From Phycisphaerales bacterium (lineage in GTDB: Bacteria > Planctomycetota > Phycisphaerae > UBA1845): 64,000 nucleotides of DNA. Positions within the stretch are counted from its first letter, which is position 1; each line of letters begins with the position of its first letter. The translations under genes and the position numbers were made by a program. A model generated the notes under the pieces. That model had not been told where the DNA came from and ran no database searches. It saw only the letters and a list, made by a program, of their open reading frames with translations. This document shows positions 8,455 to 16,268 of the stretch, piece after piece. The stretch lies in contig JADZBE010000007.1 of the NCBI GenBank assembly GCA_020852275.1, positions 1 to 64,000 of the forward strand, in the 5' to 3' direction.

Positions 8455-9858
8455 ATGTCGATTCTTCGCATCGCTCTCGGCGTAGTCGTGGTAGCCATGC
8501 TTGCGCTTTTGATGAGCGCCCCGGCGGCGGCGCAGGATTGCATGGTGTGGGAGCAGGTCGCCACGACCGGGCCCAGCCCGCGCTTTGGACACGCCATGGC
8601 CTACGACAGTGCCCGCAGTGTGACGGTGCTGTTCGGGGGTTACGACAACGACGGGCGTGACGGCGAGACGTGGGAGTGGGACGGCAGCGCCTGGGCGCTG
8701 CGGGCCACGTCCGGGCCCAGCTCGCGCTTTGAACACGCCATGGCCTACGACAGCGCCCGCGGGCGCGTGGTGCTGTTCGGGGGCTTCGACGACTCGTATG
8801 ACGGCGAGACCTGGGAGTGGGACGGCAAGGTCTGGGCGCTGCGGGCCACGTCCGGGCCGAGCCCGCGCAATCGCCACGCCATGGCCTACGACAGCGCCAG
8901 GGGTGTGACGGTGTTGTGCGGGGGTTTCGACAACGGCGCGCGTGACGGCGAGACGTGGGAGTGGGACGGCAGCGCCTGGGCGCTGCGGGCCACGTCCGGG
9001 CCAACCCCGCGCCTTGACCACGCCATGGCCTACGACAGCGCCCGCGGTCGGGTGCTGTTGTTCGGCGGTTACGACGGCGCGCTCGACAGCGAAACGTGGG
9101 AGTGGGACGGGAGCGCCTGGGCGCTGCGGGGCTCGTCCGGGCCGAGCCCGCGCTATCACCACGCCATGGCTTACGACAGCGCCCGCGGGCGCGTGGTGCT
9201 GTTCGGGGGTGAAGACAATGGTGGGCGTGACGGCGAGACATGGGAATGGGACGGCAGCCTTTGGGCGCTACGCGCGACGAGCGGACCGAGTGATCGCCTT
9301 TGGCACGCCATGGCCTACGACAGCGCCCGGGGTGTGACAGTCCTGTTTGGGGGGGACCTCGACTATGACGGCGAGACATGGGAGTGGGGCCCGGACGACG
9401 ACACTGACGGCGACGGTACCGGCGATGCCTGCGATGGGTGCCCGGACGATCCCAACAAGATCGAACCGGGCGTGTGCGGTTGCGGCGTGCCTGACACCGA
9501 CCGAGACGGCGACGGCACCGCCGACTGCAACGATGGCTGTCCGGATGATCCCAACAAGACGGAGCCGGGTCAGTGCGGTTGCGGCGTGCCCGATGACTGT
9601 TGCGACCATGTCACCCGGCTGAAGTCCCAGTGCAAGCTCAGGGACGGGCGCTACAAGATTCGTGCCTCGATGGTGGCGCAGCTTCCCGAAGGCACGCCGT
9701 TCACCTTCACCCTCGACGGCGGTGATCCGCACGCCGTCACCCTCAACGATCGCGGGCGGGCGAAGACGAGCTGGGTGACGCTGGTCAAGGGCGAGCGCGA
9801 GGTGTGCCTCGAAGAATGCCGCGACGCGGGGCTGTGCCGGCATCCGGTGTGCGAATGA
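8455..9858 (+). CDS. Secreted kelch-repeat protein with thrombospondin type-3 motifs and shared C-terminal module
   Basis: The start is fixed by TTTTGGAGG just upstream and a clear signal peptide (cleavage expected after APAAA near residue 26). Residues about 30-330 contain six near-identical kelch units of about 50 residues, each with HAMAYDSARG and GETWEWDG, predicting a six-bladed propeller. The units are highly similar at DNA level, indicating recent duplication or gene conversion. Residues about 330-385 carry two Asp-rich calcium-binding segments of thrombospondin type-3 kind (DTDGDGTGDACDGCPDDPNK). The last 80 residues are the LDGGD/NDRG module also seen at 3043-4281 and 11191-11466. 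It is probably an extracellular or periplasmic structural or binding protein. Confidence 0.88.
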   Translation: MSILRIALGVVVVAMLALLMSAPAAAQDCMVWEQVATTGPSPRFGHAMAYDSARSVTVLFGGYDNDGRDGETWEWDGSAWALRATSGPSSRFEHAMAYDSARGRVVLFGGFDDSYDGETWEWDGKVWALRATSGPSPRNRHAMAYDSARGVTVLCGGFDNGARDGETWEWDGSAWALRATSGPTPRLDHAMAYDSARGRVLLFGGYDGALDSETWEWDGSAWALRGSSGPSPRYHHAMAYDSARGRVVLFGGEDNGGRDGETWEWDGSLWALRATSGPSDRLWHAMAYDSARGVTVLFGGDLDYDGETWEWGPDDDTDGDGTGDACDGCPDDPNKIEPGVCGCGVPDTDRDGDGTADCNDGCPDDPNKTEPGQCGCGVPDDCCDHVTRLKSQCKLRDGRYKIRASMVAQLPEGTPFTFTLDGGDPHAVTLNDRGRAKTSWVTLVKGEREVCLEECRDAGLCRHPVCE

Positions 9859-10035
9859 CGCAAGTCTTCGCCAAGGTCGAGCGCTGGTCGAGGGCACGCC
9901 GACTCGGCGATTTCCATCGCTTTCGGCGGTTTTGGATTGAATGCCGTACGCCGTTTCGACAGGATGGGCGGTCGTGAATCGCCAGTCGATGATCGCAAAA
10001 CGTGAACGCGGAGTCCGGCGGCGGGAGGACAGGGC
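9859..10035. other. Intergenic spacer before the Sel1 gene
   Basis: This is 177 bp without repeats I can recognise. It ends with GGGAGGAC eight bases before the ATG at 10036, a good ribosome-binding site. Confidence 0.5.
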
Positions 10036-11163
10036 ATGAATCTGGTACTCAAGGGATGGCTGGCCTGCGCGGCCCTTCTCGGTGTGACCTCCGTCGCACC
10101 GCGGCAGGATGGACCTGTGCAGAAGACACCTGATGCCGAGGAGCTTCGCAAGCGTGCCGAGAGCGGTCATTCGATGTTGGGCCTCGGTGTAAAGTACGAG
10201 TTGGGTCTCGGGGTTCCGAAAGACGACAAGGCTGCCGCAGAGTGCTATCTCAATGCTGCGGAGCTCGGGAACGCTGTCGCAATGTGCTCGCTCGCCACGA
10301 TGTGCATGGAAGGGCGGGGGGTTCCGATGGACCACAAGGTGGCCGCCGAGTGGTTCCGGAAGGCCGCTCAACTTGGCAATGCACTTGCGATGGGCTCGCT
10401 CGGCGCGATGTATGCCGATGGGCGCGGGGTTCCAAAGGACCAGAATGCAGCTGGGGAATGGTTCCGAAAAGCTGAGCAGCATGCGAGAAGTCACGAGTTT
10501 GTCTCGCTCGGACGCATATTGCAGGACGGTCACTTGGTTTCCAAGAATGACAGGGCCGCCGCCGAGTGGTACCGCAAAGGTGCGGAACGCGGCGACATCG
10601 AGGCGATGGTCTTGCTCGGCGAGATGTACGAAGCTGGCAGCGGGGTTCCGAAGGACGAGAAGGCGGCGGCCAATTGGTTCCGGAAAGCAGCTGAACTTGA
10701 GGATCCAAAGGCCATGGTCTTGCTCGGCGACATGTATGCTGATGGACGGGGCGTGCCAAGGGAAAACAAGATCGCCATCGAGTGGTACAGCAAGGCCGCA
10801 GAGTTCTGGGTGAACAGCATACGCGCGCTACTTCCAGGGAGAAGCGAGCCAGGAGGTGGGGTCTCGCATGACGACATTGCGGCGGGCGTGTGGAACCGCG
10901 AAGCTGCGGAACGCGGAGATGAGTTCGCAATGCTCTATCTCGGTGCGGCGTATACCATCGGTCGCGGAGTCCCGAAGGACTTAGTGTGCGCGCACATGTG
11001 GTTGAACTTGGCGGCCGCTCATGGAGATCGCTCGGCCGTGCCTACTCCGCATCGCACGGCTGCCAAGTTACGGGAGAGTCTTGAGAAGATCATGTCACCA
11101 ACGCAGATTGAGGAGGCGCAGCGCCTTTCGCGAGAATGGATGGGCAAACAACCTTCCAAGTAG
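10036..11163 (+). CDS. Sel1-repeat (SLR) protein, secreted
   Basis: MNLVLKGWLACAALLGVTSV is a signal peptide, and GGGAGGAC precedes the start. The rest consists of about seven or eight Sel1-like helical repeats of about 36 residues with the usual pattern G(D/N)..AM..LG.MY..G.GVP.D...AAEWFRKAAE. Such solenoids bind partner proteins or peptidoglycan-related ligands. The specific partner is unknown. The frame ends with TAG at 11161-11163, yet continues open in the same frame for another 100 codons into a copy of the module that ends the kelch gene. The 375-residue product may therefore be the truncated form of a longer ancestor, or the stop may be genuine. Confidence 0.85.
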   Translation: MNLVLKGWLACAALLGVTSVAPRQDGPVQKTPDAEELRKRAESGHSMLGLGVKYELGLGVPKDDKAAAECYLNAAELGNAVAMCSLATMCMEGRGVPMDHKVAAEWFRKAAQLGNALAMGSLGAMYADGRGVPKDQNAAGEWFRKAEQHARSHEFVSLGRILQDGHLVSKNDRAAAEWYRKGAERGDIEAMVLLGEMYEAGSGVPKDEKAAANWFRKAAELEDPKAMVLLGDMYADGRGVPRENKIAIEWYSKAAEFWVNSIRALLPGRSEPGGGVSHDDIAAGVWNREAAERGDEFAMLYLGAAYTIGRGVPKDLVCAHMWLNLAAAHGDRSAVPTPHRTAAKLRESLEKIMSPTQIEEAQRLSREWMGKQPSK

Positions 11164-11190
11164 TCGACCATTGATCACAACTGCGACGGC

Positions 11191-11466
11191 GTGTTCGATG
11201 AATGCGAGTGCGATCACGTCACCCGCCTCAAATCCCAATGGAAGCTCAGGGACGGGCGCTATAGGCTCCGCGCTTGGATAGTCGTGCAGCTTCCCGATGG
11301 CACGCCGTTCACCTTCACGCTCGACGGCGGGGATCCTCACGCGGTCGCGCTCAACGATCGCGGGCGGGCGAAGACGAGCTGGGTGACGCTGGTCAAGGGC
11401 GAGCACGAGGTGTGCCTCGAAGAATGCCGCGACGCGGGGCTGTGCCGGCATCCGGTGTGCGAATGA
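11191..11466 (+). CDS. Orphan C-terminal module (LDGGD/NDRG), in frame after the Sel1 stop
   Basis: The 91 residues from the ATG at 11191 are almost entirely the module that ends the kelch protein. The last 100 bp are nearly identical to 9757-9858, ending in the same RHPVCE. The frame is the same as the Sel1 gene, and between TAG (11161) and this ATG it reads STIDHNCDGVF, a calcium-binding-like linker typical of the middle of a longer protein. There is no signal peptide or obvious ribosome-binding site. Alternatives are the tail of a Sel1 gene broken by a nonsense change, a stop-codon readthrough extension, or a duplicated remnant of the kelch 3' end. I favour a remnant or broken gene over an independent gene. 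Confidence 0.5.
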   Translation: MFDECECDHVTRLKSQWKLRDGRYRLRAWIVVQLPDGTPFTFTLDGGDPHAVALNDRGRAKTSWVTLVKGEHEVCLEECRDAGLCRHPVCE

Positions 11467-12091
11467 AAGGCGGGCGGGCGTCGGCGGCATCGTTGCGGTG
11501 AGTTCGCGTGCGACCTGCGCGAATTAGGAATCACCCCCCGGGGCTTCGCGCCGATGCGTCGCGGGCGGCACACCGAGCGCGCCGCAAGAAGATATCTGCA
11601 GAGAACGCAGAGGGCGCAGAGGACGCAGAGAAGGCAGCAACCGCCCAAATGAGGAAGCATGGCAGCCCGATTGCCGCATCCCCTCTGCGTCATCTGCGGA
11701 TAATGCCTTCCTTGGCAGCGTCCGCCGGGCGGCGACTGGCTTGCGCGCGGACTGAACTCTCCGGCTGTCTGGGGTTCGCGCGGGCTTCAAGCCCGCGGCT
11801 CGGTTTGGCCGGACGAGCAGGCCGGACCGTGTCACGCACATGCGGCGATCATGTGCCGCCGAAGGCACGTCCCGGAGGTCCGTGCCACCCGGTTTCCCTG
11901 CCGCGAGCTTCCACTTAAGATGCGGGGAGAAGTCGAACCGTCTGCTTTGGGTGCGGGGAGAAGTCGAACCGTCTGCCTCGGGTGCGGGGAGAAGTCGAAC
12001 CGTCTGCTTCGGGTGCGGCGCGAGGTCGAGCCGTCTGCTTTGGATGTGGGGGGAAGTCGAACCGTCTGCCGCACACGAGGGATCGCCATTC
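11467..12091. other. Intergenic repeats upstream of dnaE
   Basis: About 620 bp carry a CGCAGAGAACGCAGAG element (11588-11632), a partial inverted partner (CTCTGCGTCATCTGCGGATA near 11683), a GCGCGGGCTTCAAGCCCGCG palindrome (11777-11800), a GGCACGTCCCGGAGGTCCGT element (about 11864-11890) and the 30-bp array at 11921-12072. I see no gene. The long open frame through it into dnaE is produced by these repeats. Confidence 0.65.
11921..12072. repeat. 30-bp tandem repeat, five units, directly upstream of dnaE
   Basis: Five copies of TGCGGGGAGAAGTCGAACCG (plus TCTGCTTTGG) lie head to tail. The last ends about 20 bp before the dnaE ATG. The unit is ten codons long and the frame is open into dnaE, but the encoded residues are unlike DnaE. 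They are more likely untranslated leader or promoter DNA. Confidence 0.85.
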
Positions 12092-15000
12092 ATGGCCACG
12101 GATGCCGGGTTCGTTCATCTTCACGTTCACACGCACTTCAGCCTGCTCGACGGCGCCACGCGCATCGGCGAGCTGATCGACACGGCCAAGCGGATGAACA
12201 TGCCCGCCGTGGCCATCACCGATCACGGCAACCTCTTCGGCGCCATCGAGTTCTACCAGACCGCGAAGAAAGCCGGCATCAAGCCGCTGATCGGCTGTGA
12301 GCTGTACCTCGCGGCCGAGCACCGGCGCAAGAAGGAGCCGTCGCAGACGAAGGAGGCGTTCCACCTTCTCGTGCTCGCGCAGAACATGACTGGCTACCGG
12401 AACCTCCTGCGCCTCTCGACGCTCGCGTACACGGAAGGGTTTTACCGCAAGCCGCGCATCGACAAGGAGCTGCTGCGCGAGTTCAACGAAGGGCTGATCT
12501 GCACCAGCACCTGCCTCGGCGGAGAGATTCCGCAGGCGATGGTGGCCGAGGATCGCCGCAAGGTCGAGGAGCTGGCCGAGTTCTACCTGTCCGTCTTCGG
12601 TCCGGAGCGGTTTTACATCGAGCTGCAGGACCACGGCATCGACGATCAGCGGAAGATCAACCCCGAGCTGGCGGACCTGGCGAAGCGGCGGGGCGTCGGC
12701 CTGATCGTCACCAACGACGTGCACTACCTGGAAGCCGGCGACGTGGAGGCGCACGACATCCTCTGCTGCATCAACACGGGCGCGCTGGTCACGGATGAAG
12801 ATCGCTTCAAGTTCCCCACCGGCGAGTTCTACTTCAAGTCGCCGCAGCAGATGGTCGAGCTGTTTCCGCGGCATCCGGAGGCGCTGTCCAACACGCTCCG
12901 CGTGGCGGAATTGTGCAACCTGGAGTTCGACTTCAGCAAGCGCTACGCGCCGGTGTACCAGGTGCCGGAGAAAAACGCCGAAACGCCGAAACGCCGAAAC
13001 GACGAAAGAGGAAATACCGAATGCCGAATGCGGAATGGCGAAAGCGGGAATGCAGAATGCCGAATGCGGAACGCCGAAAGCTCCGGCGGGGAGGTGAAAC
13101 GCGCCGGCGTCGCTGACTCCGATATTTCGGCACTCGACATTCAGCATTCAGCATTCAGCGATCCGCATTCAACATTCTCTTCTGAGCCTGCCGACGCCGC
13201 CTACCTGCGCAAGCTGGTGTACGACGGGGCGCTGGAGCGTTACGGCGGCCTCTCGCCGGAGCTGCGCGAACGCATCGACTACGAGCTGTCCGTCATCGTC
13301 AGCAAGGGTTTTGCCAGCTATTTCCTCATCGTCTGGGACTTTGTGCACTACGCCCGGTCGCGGGGCATTCCCTGCGGGGCGCGCGGCAGCGGGTGCAGCT
13401 CCGTCGTCACCTACTGCCTGCGCATCAGCCAGCCGGACCCCATCCGTTACGAACTGTACTTCGAGCGCTTCATGGACCCCGACCGCGACGAGATGCCTGA
13501 CATCGACGTGGACATCTGCCAGGACGGGCGCGCGGAACTGATTGAATACGTGCGGAGAAAATACGGTCACGTCGCGCAGATCATCACCTTCAACACCATG
13601 AAGGCCAAGGCGGCGCTGAAGGACGTGGGGCGCGTGCTCGGGCTGTCTTTCGACAAAGCCAACGCGCTCACCAAGCTCGTGCCCGCCGACCTGCACATCA
13701 CGCTCGACAAGGCGCTGCAGCAGGAGCCGGAGCTGAAGAAGCTCTACGTCTCCGACGAGCAGCTCCGCAAGGTCATCGACATCAGCCGCAAGCTCGAAGG
13801 GCTGGCGCGCAACGCCGGCGTTCACGCGGCCGGCGTCGTCGTCGCGGACCAGCCGATGGTTAACTTCCTGCCGCTGTACCAGTCTCCCCGGCAGGATTTT
13901 GTCATCACGCAGTTCGACGGCCCCACGGTCGAGAAGGTGGGCCTGCTCAAGATGGACTTCCTGGGTCTGCGCACGCTCAGCGTGCTGGAGCGGGCGCGGA
14001 AGCTGGCGGAGGAAAGCGCGCGACGGGAGATCGACCTGGACGCCGTCGACCTGACGGATGCGCGCGTGTACGCCCAGTTCGCGCGCGGCGAGACGATGGG
14101 GATCTTTCAGTTCGAGTCCCCCGGCATGCGCGACGTGCTGAAGCGCATGCGCCCCAACCGCATTGAAGACCTCATCGCCGCCAACGCCCTCTACCGGCCC
14201 GGCCCGATGGCCTACATCGACGCCTATGTGGCGCGCAAGCACGGAGAGGCATGGACCACGCCGCACCCGATCATGACCGACGTTCTCGCCGAAACGTACG
14301 GCATCATGGTCTATCAGGAGCAGGTCTCGCGTCTGGTCAACCGGCTGGGGAATATCGAGCTGAAGAAAGCCTTCCGGCTCGCCAAGGCGATCAGCAAGAA
14401 GAAGGTGGACCAGATCGAGGCGTTCCGCGAGCCGTTCCTTGCGGGCTGCGCCGCGAACGGCCTGCCTCGCACGACCGCCGAGGAGATCTTCGAGGCCATT
14501 CTCAAGTTCGGCGGTTACGCCTTCAACAAGGCGCACAGCACGGGCTACGCGCTGGTGGCGTATCAGACGGCGTGGATGAAAACGTATCACCCGGCGGAGT
14601 TCATGGCCGCGCTGCTGTCCTACGAAATGGGGGACATCAGCAAGGTGGCTGAGTACCGCGAATCCGCCGAGCAGATGGGCATCACGCTTCAGCCGCCGTC
14701 GATCAACCGCTCGGGGCGGGACTTCACGGTGGAGCGGGGGAAGGTGGGGCAGGTCTCCGACCTGCCACTGGACCAGCAGGTCTCTGACCTGCTGTCAGGT
14801 GCAGGGACGGTTGGACCGCTTCCTTACGGGCGCGGCTGGGAAGGGCGCGGCTCTGCGGGGCGCGGCTCTGACGGGCGCAGCCCTGAAGCACCTTTGCCCC
14901 ATGCGCGCGGTTCGATCGGTCGCATCCGGTTCGGGCTGGGCGCGATCAAAGGCGTGGGCGAGAAGGCGATCGAGGCGGTGCTTTCCGCACGCACGCGGGG

Positions 15001-16078
15001 CGGCGCCTTCCACGACATCTTTGATTTCTGCGAGCGGGTCGAACTGACCGCGCTGAACCGGGCGGTGATCGAAGCGTTGATCTGCGCCGGCGCCTTTGAC
15101 GAGACCGGCGCCATGCGCCGCGCCATGTGTGAAATCCTCGACGACGCCATCGCTTCCGGACAGCGCGTGCAGGAGGACCGCAAGAGCGGGCAGATGATGA
15201 TGTTCGGCGCGGCGGAGCTGACGCCCGATCCGCAGCGCGCCGGACGCCGGCTCTCCGCGGCCGAGTGGTCCGAGGCGGAGATGCTGGCGCGCGAGAAGGG
15301 GGTCTTGGGCTTTTACATCACGAAGCACCCGCTGGCGGCGCACGAGGCCGTCATCAACGCCTGCGCGACGGCGCGCATCGCCGAACTCGCCCGCTACGGG
15401 GACGGCGTGGAAGTTGTCATCGGCGGCATGATCTCTACGCTGCGCACGGTCATCACGAAGTCCGGGCGCAACCCCGGCTCGCGCATGGGCGTGCTGACGA
15501 TCGAGGATCTCTCCGGCAGAATCGAAGCCATTCTCTTCCCCGACGACCTGACGAAGTTTCGCCCGCTGCTTGCGCCGGACACGATCGTGTTCCTCGTGGC
15601 GGAAGTCGACCGGCGGCGGGAGACGCCGTCGCTTCGCGTGTCGAACGTGGTGCCGCGCGAGGAAGCGGTCAGCACCTTTGCGCATGGACTGGTCCTGACC
15701 CTCGCCTCGACGCAGCGGTTCGACGCGGTCGAAAGCCTGCTTCGAGGACATCGCGGCGGCAAGACCGTTTATCTTCAGGTGCCGATGCAGCAGGAGTCCG
15801 CGGACGCTGCCGGGGGCGGTGCGAACGGCGCTTTGCGCAGGGGGATTGCCGCGGCGGCTGAACAGCCTTGCGCGGCCGCGCTGCTGGAATGTTCGCGCGA
15901 GCTGCGCGTCGAGTGCAGTGATGAGTTGCTCACGCGCTCGGTGGACTTGCTCGGCGCGGAAGCGGTCGCCGTCATCGGTCCGGAACCGCGCCGCGCGAGG
16001 ATCTCCGGCAAGGCGTTGCTCACGTCGATGCAGCGCTCGCAGAACGCCGACGCAGACTCCGAAGCGCAGGTGGCCTGA
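12092..16078 (+). CDS. dnaE: DNA polymerase III alpha subunit
   Basis: This is the catalytic subunit of the replicative polymerase. The ATG at 12092 gives MATDAGFVHLHVHTHFSLLD, the standard N-terminus of the PHP domain, and GAGGGA lies upstream. The PHP domain spans residues 1-280. The polymerase core includes GARGSGCSS and the catalytic aspartates in PDIDVDIC (near residue 470), with the fingers and a helix-hairpin-helix region after it. A C-terminal OB fold covers about 1100-1190. At 1328 residues it is long for a DnaE1. The excess comes from two repeat-derived insertions, at about 294-364 and 884-945. The core motifs look intact, so the gene should be functional. No other polymerase gene is nearby. 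Confidence 0.95.
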   Translation: MATDAGFVHLHVHTHFSLLDGATRIGELIDTAKRMNMPAVAITDHGNLFGAIEFYQTAKKAGIKPLIGCELYLAAEHRRKKEPSQTKEAFHLLVLAQNMTGYRNLLRLSTLAYTEGFYRKPRIDKELLREFNEGLICTSTCLGGEIPQAMVAEDRRKVEELAEFYLSVFGPERFYIELQDHGIDDQRKINPELADLAKRRGVGLIVTNDVHYLEAGDVEAHDILCCINTGALVTDEDRFKFPTGEFYFKSPQQMVELFPRHPEALSNTLRVAELCNLEFDFSKRYAPVYQVPEKNAETPKRRNDERGNTECRMRNGESGNAECRMRNAESSGGEVKRAGVADSDISALDIQHSAFSDPHSTFSSEPADAAYLRKLVYDGALERYGGLSPELRERIDYELSVIVSKGFASYFLIVWDFVHYARSRGIPCGARGSGCSSVVTYCLRISQPDPIRYELYFERFMDPDRDEMPDIDVDICQDGRAELIEYVRRKYGHVAQIITFNTMKAKAALKDVGRVLGLSFDKANALTKLVPADLHITLDKALQQEPELKKLYVSDEQLRKVIDISRKLEGLARNAGVHAAGVVVADQPMVNFLPLYQSPRQDFVITQFDGPTVEKVGLLKMDFLGLRTLSVLERARKLAEESARREIDLDAVDLTDARVYAQFARGETMGIFQFESPGMRDVLKRMRPNRIEDLIAANALYRPGPMAYIDAYVARKHGEAWTTPHPIMTDVLAETYGIMVYQEQVSRLVNRLGNIELKKAFRLAKAISKKKVDQIEAFREPFLAGCAANGLPRTTAEEIFEAILKFGGYAFNKAHSTGYALVAYQTAWMKTYHPAEFMAALLSYEMGDISKVAEYRESAEQMGITLQPPSINRSGRDFTVERGKVGQVSDLPLDQQVSDLLSGAGTVGPLPYGRGWEGRGSAGRGSDGRSPEAPLPHARGSIGRIRFGLGAIKGVGEKAIEAVLSARTRGGAFHDIFDFCERVELTALNRAVIEALICAGAFDETGAMRRAMCEILDDAIASGQRVQEDRKSGQMMMFGAAELTPDPQRAGRRLSAAEWSEAEMLAREKGVLGFYITKHPLAAHEAVINACATARIAELARYGDGVEVVIGGMISTLRTVITKSGRNPGSRMGVLTIEDLSGRIEAILFPDDLTKFRPLLAPDTIVFLVAEVDRRRETPSLRVSNVVPREEAVSTFAHGLVLTLASTQRFDAVESLLRGHRGGKTVYLQVPMQQESADAAGGGANGALRRGIAAAAEQPCAAALLECSRELRVECSDELLTRSVDLLGAEAVAVIGPEPRRARISGKALLTSMQRSQNADADSEAQVA
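12971..13185. repeat. Repeat-derived in-frame insertion 1 in dnaE
   Basis: Between the end of the PHP domain (YQVPE) and the conserved YLRKLVYDGALERYG helix, about 70 residues are encoded by tandem 7-8 bp units: first CGAAACGC-type, then GAATGCCGAATGCGGAAT-type. On the right come inverted units (CATTCAGCATTCAGCATTCA), so the two arms could form a large hairpin. The same units fill intergenic DNA at 30669, 32206, 33407 and 50080. Confidence 0.85.
14743..14927. repeat. Repeat-derived in-frame insertion 2 in dnaE
   Basis: Between FTVERG and the conserved RIRFGLGAIKGVGE segment lie about 60 extra residues. They are encoded by a CAGGTCTCCGACCTGCC palindrome pair followed by CGCTTCCTTACGGGCGCGGC and degenerate GGGCGCGGCTCTG units. 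The CTTACGGGCGCGGCT element also occurs at 56437-56460 and, in reverse or variant form, at 16170, 32407 and 50205, all intergenic. Confidence 0.85.
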
Positions 16079-16268
16079 CCACGGCACGACCGAGCGTCGA
16101 CCGCAAGGAAGCGAGCGCCCCGAGTGAAAGCCGCGCCCGCAAAGAAGCGGGTTCTGACACCCAGAAGCGGGACCGCTCCCTTACGGTCGCGGCTTGGATA
16201 AAATGCAATCTCAACGAGTCACGACACTGGAACCGGCCGGTTGAAGCAGGATCCCCGAACTTCGGGCA
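16079..16268. other. Intergenic spacer with CTTACGG-type element
   Basis: The 190 bp after dnaE contain GACCGCTCCCTTACGGTCGC followed by GGCTTGG (16168-16196), an imperfect palindrome of the family inserted in dnaE. I see no clear terminator with a T-run. Confidence 0.5.

Noticed and set aside
6332-8485. 717-codon plus-strand frame across the repeat island
   Set aside because: It overlaps the por fusion in antisense and is otherwise translated tandem repeats. It has no domain or start signal.
11840-12091. Upstream start of dnaE giving a longer N-terminus
   Set aside because: The extra 84 residues are encoded by the 30-bp array and match no DnaE. ATG 12092 gives the standard PHP start with a ribosome-binding site.
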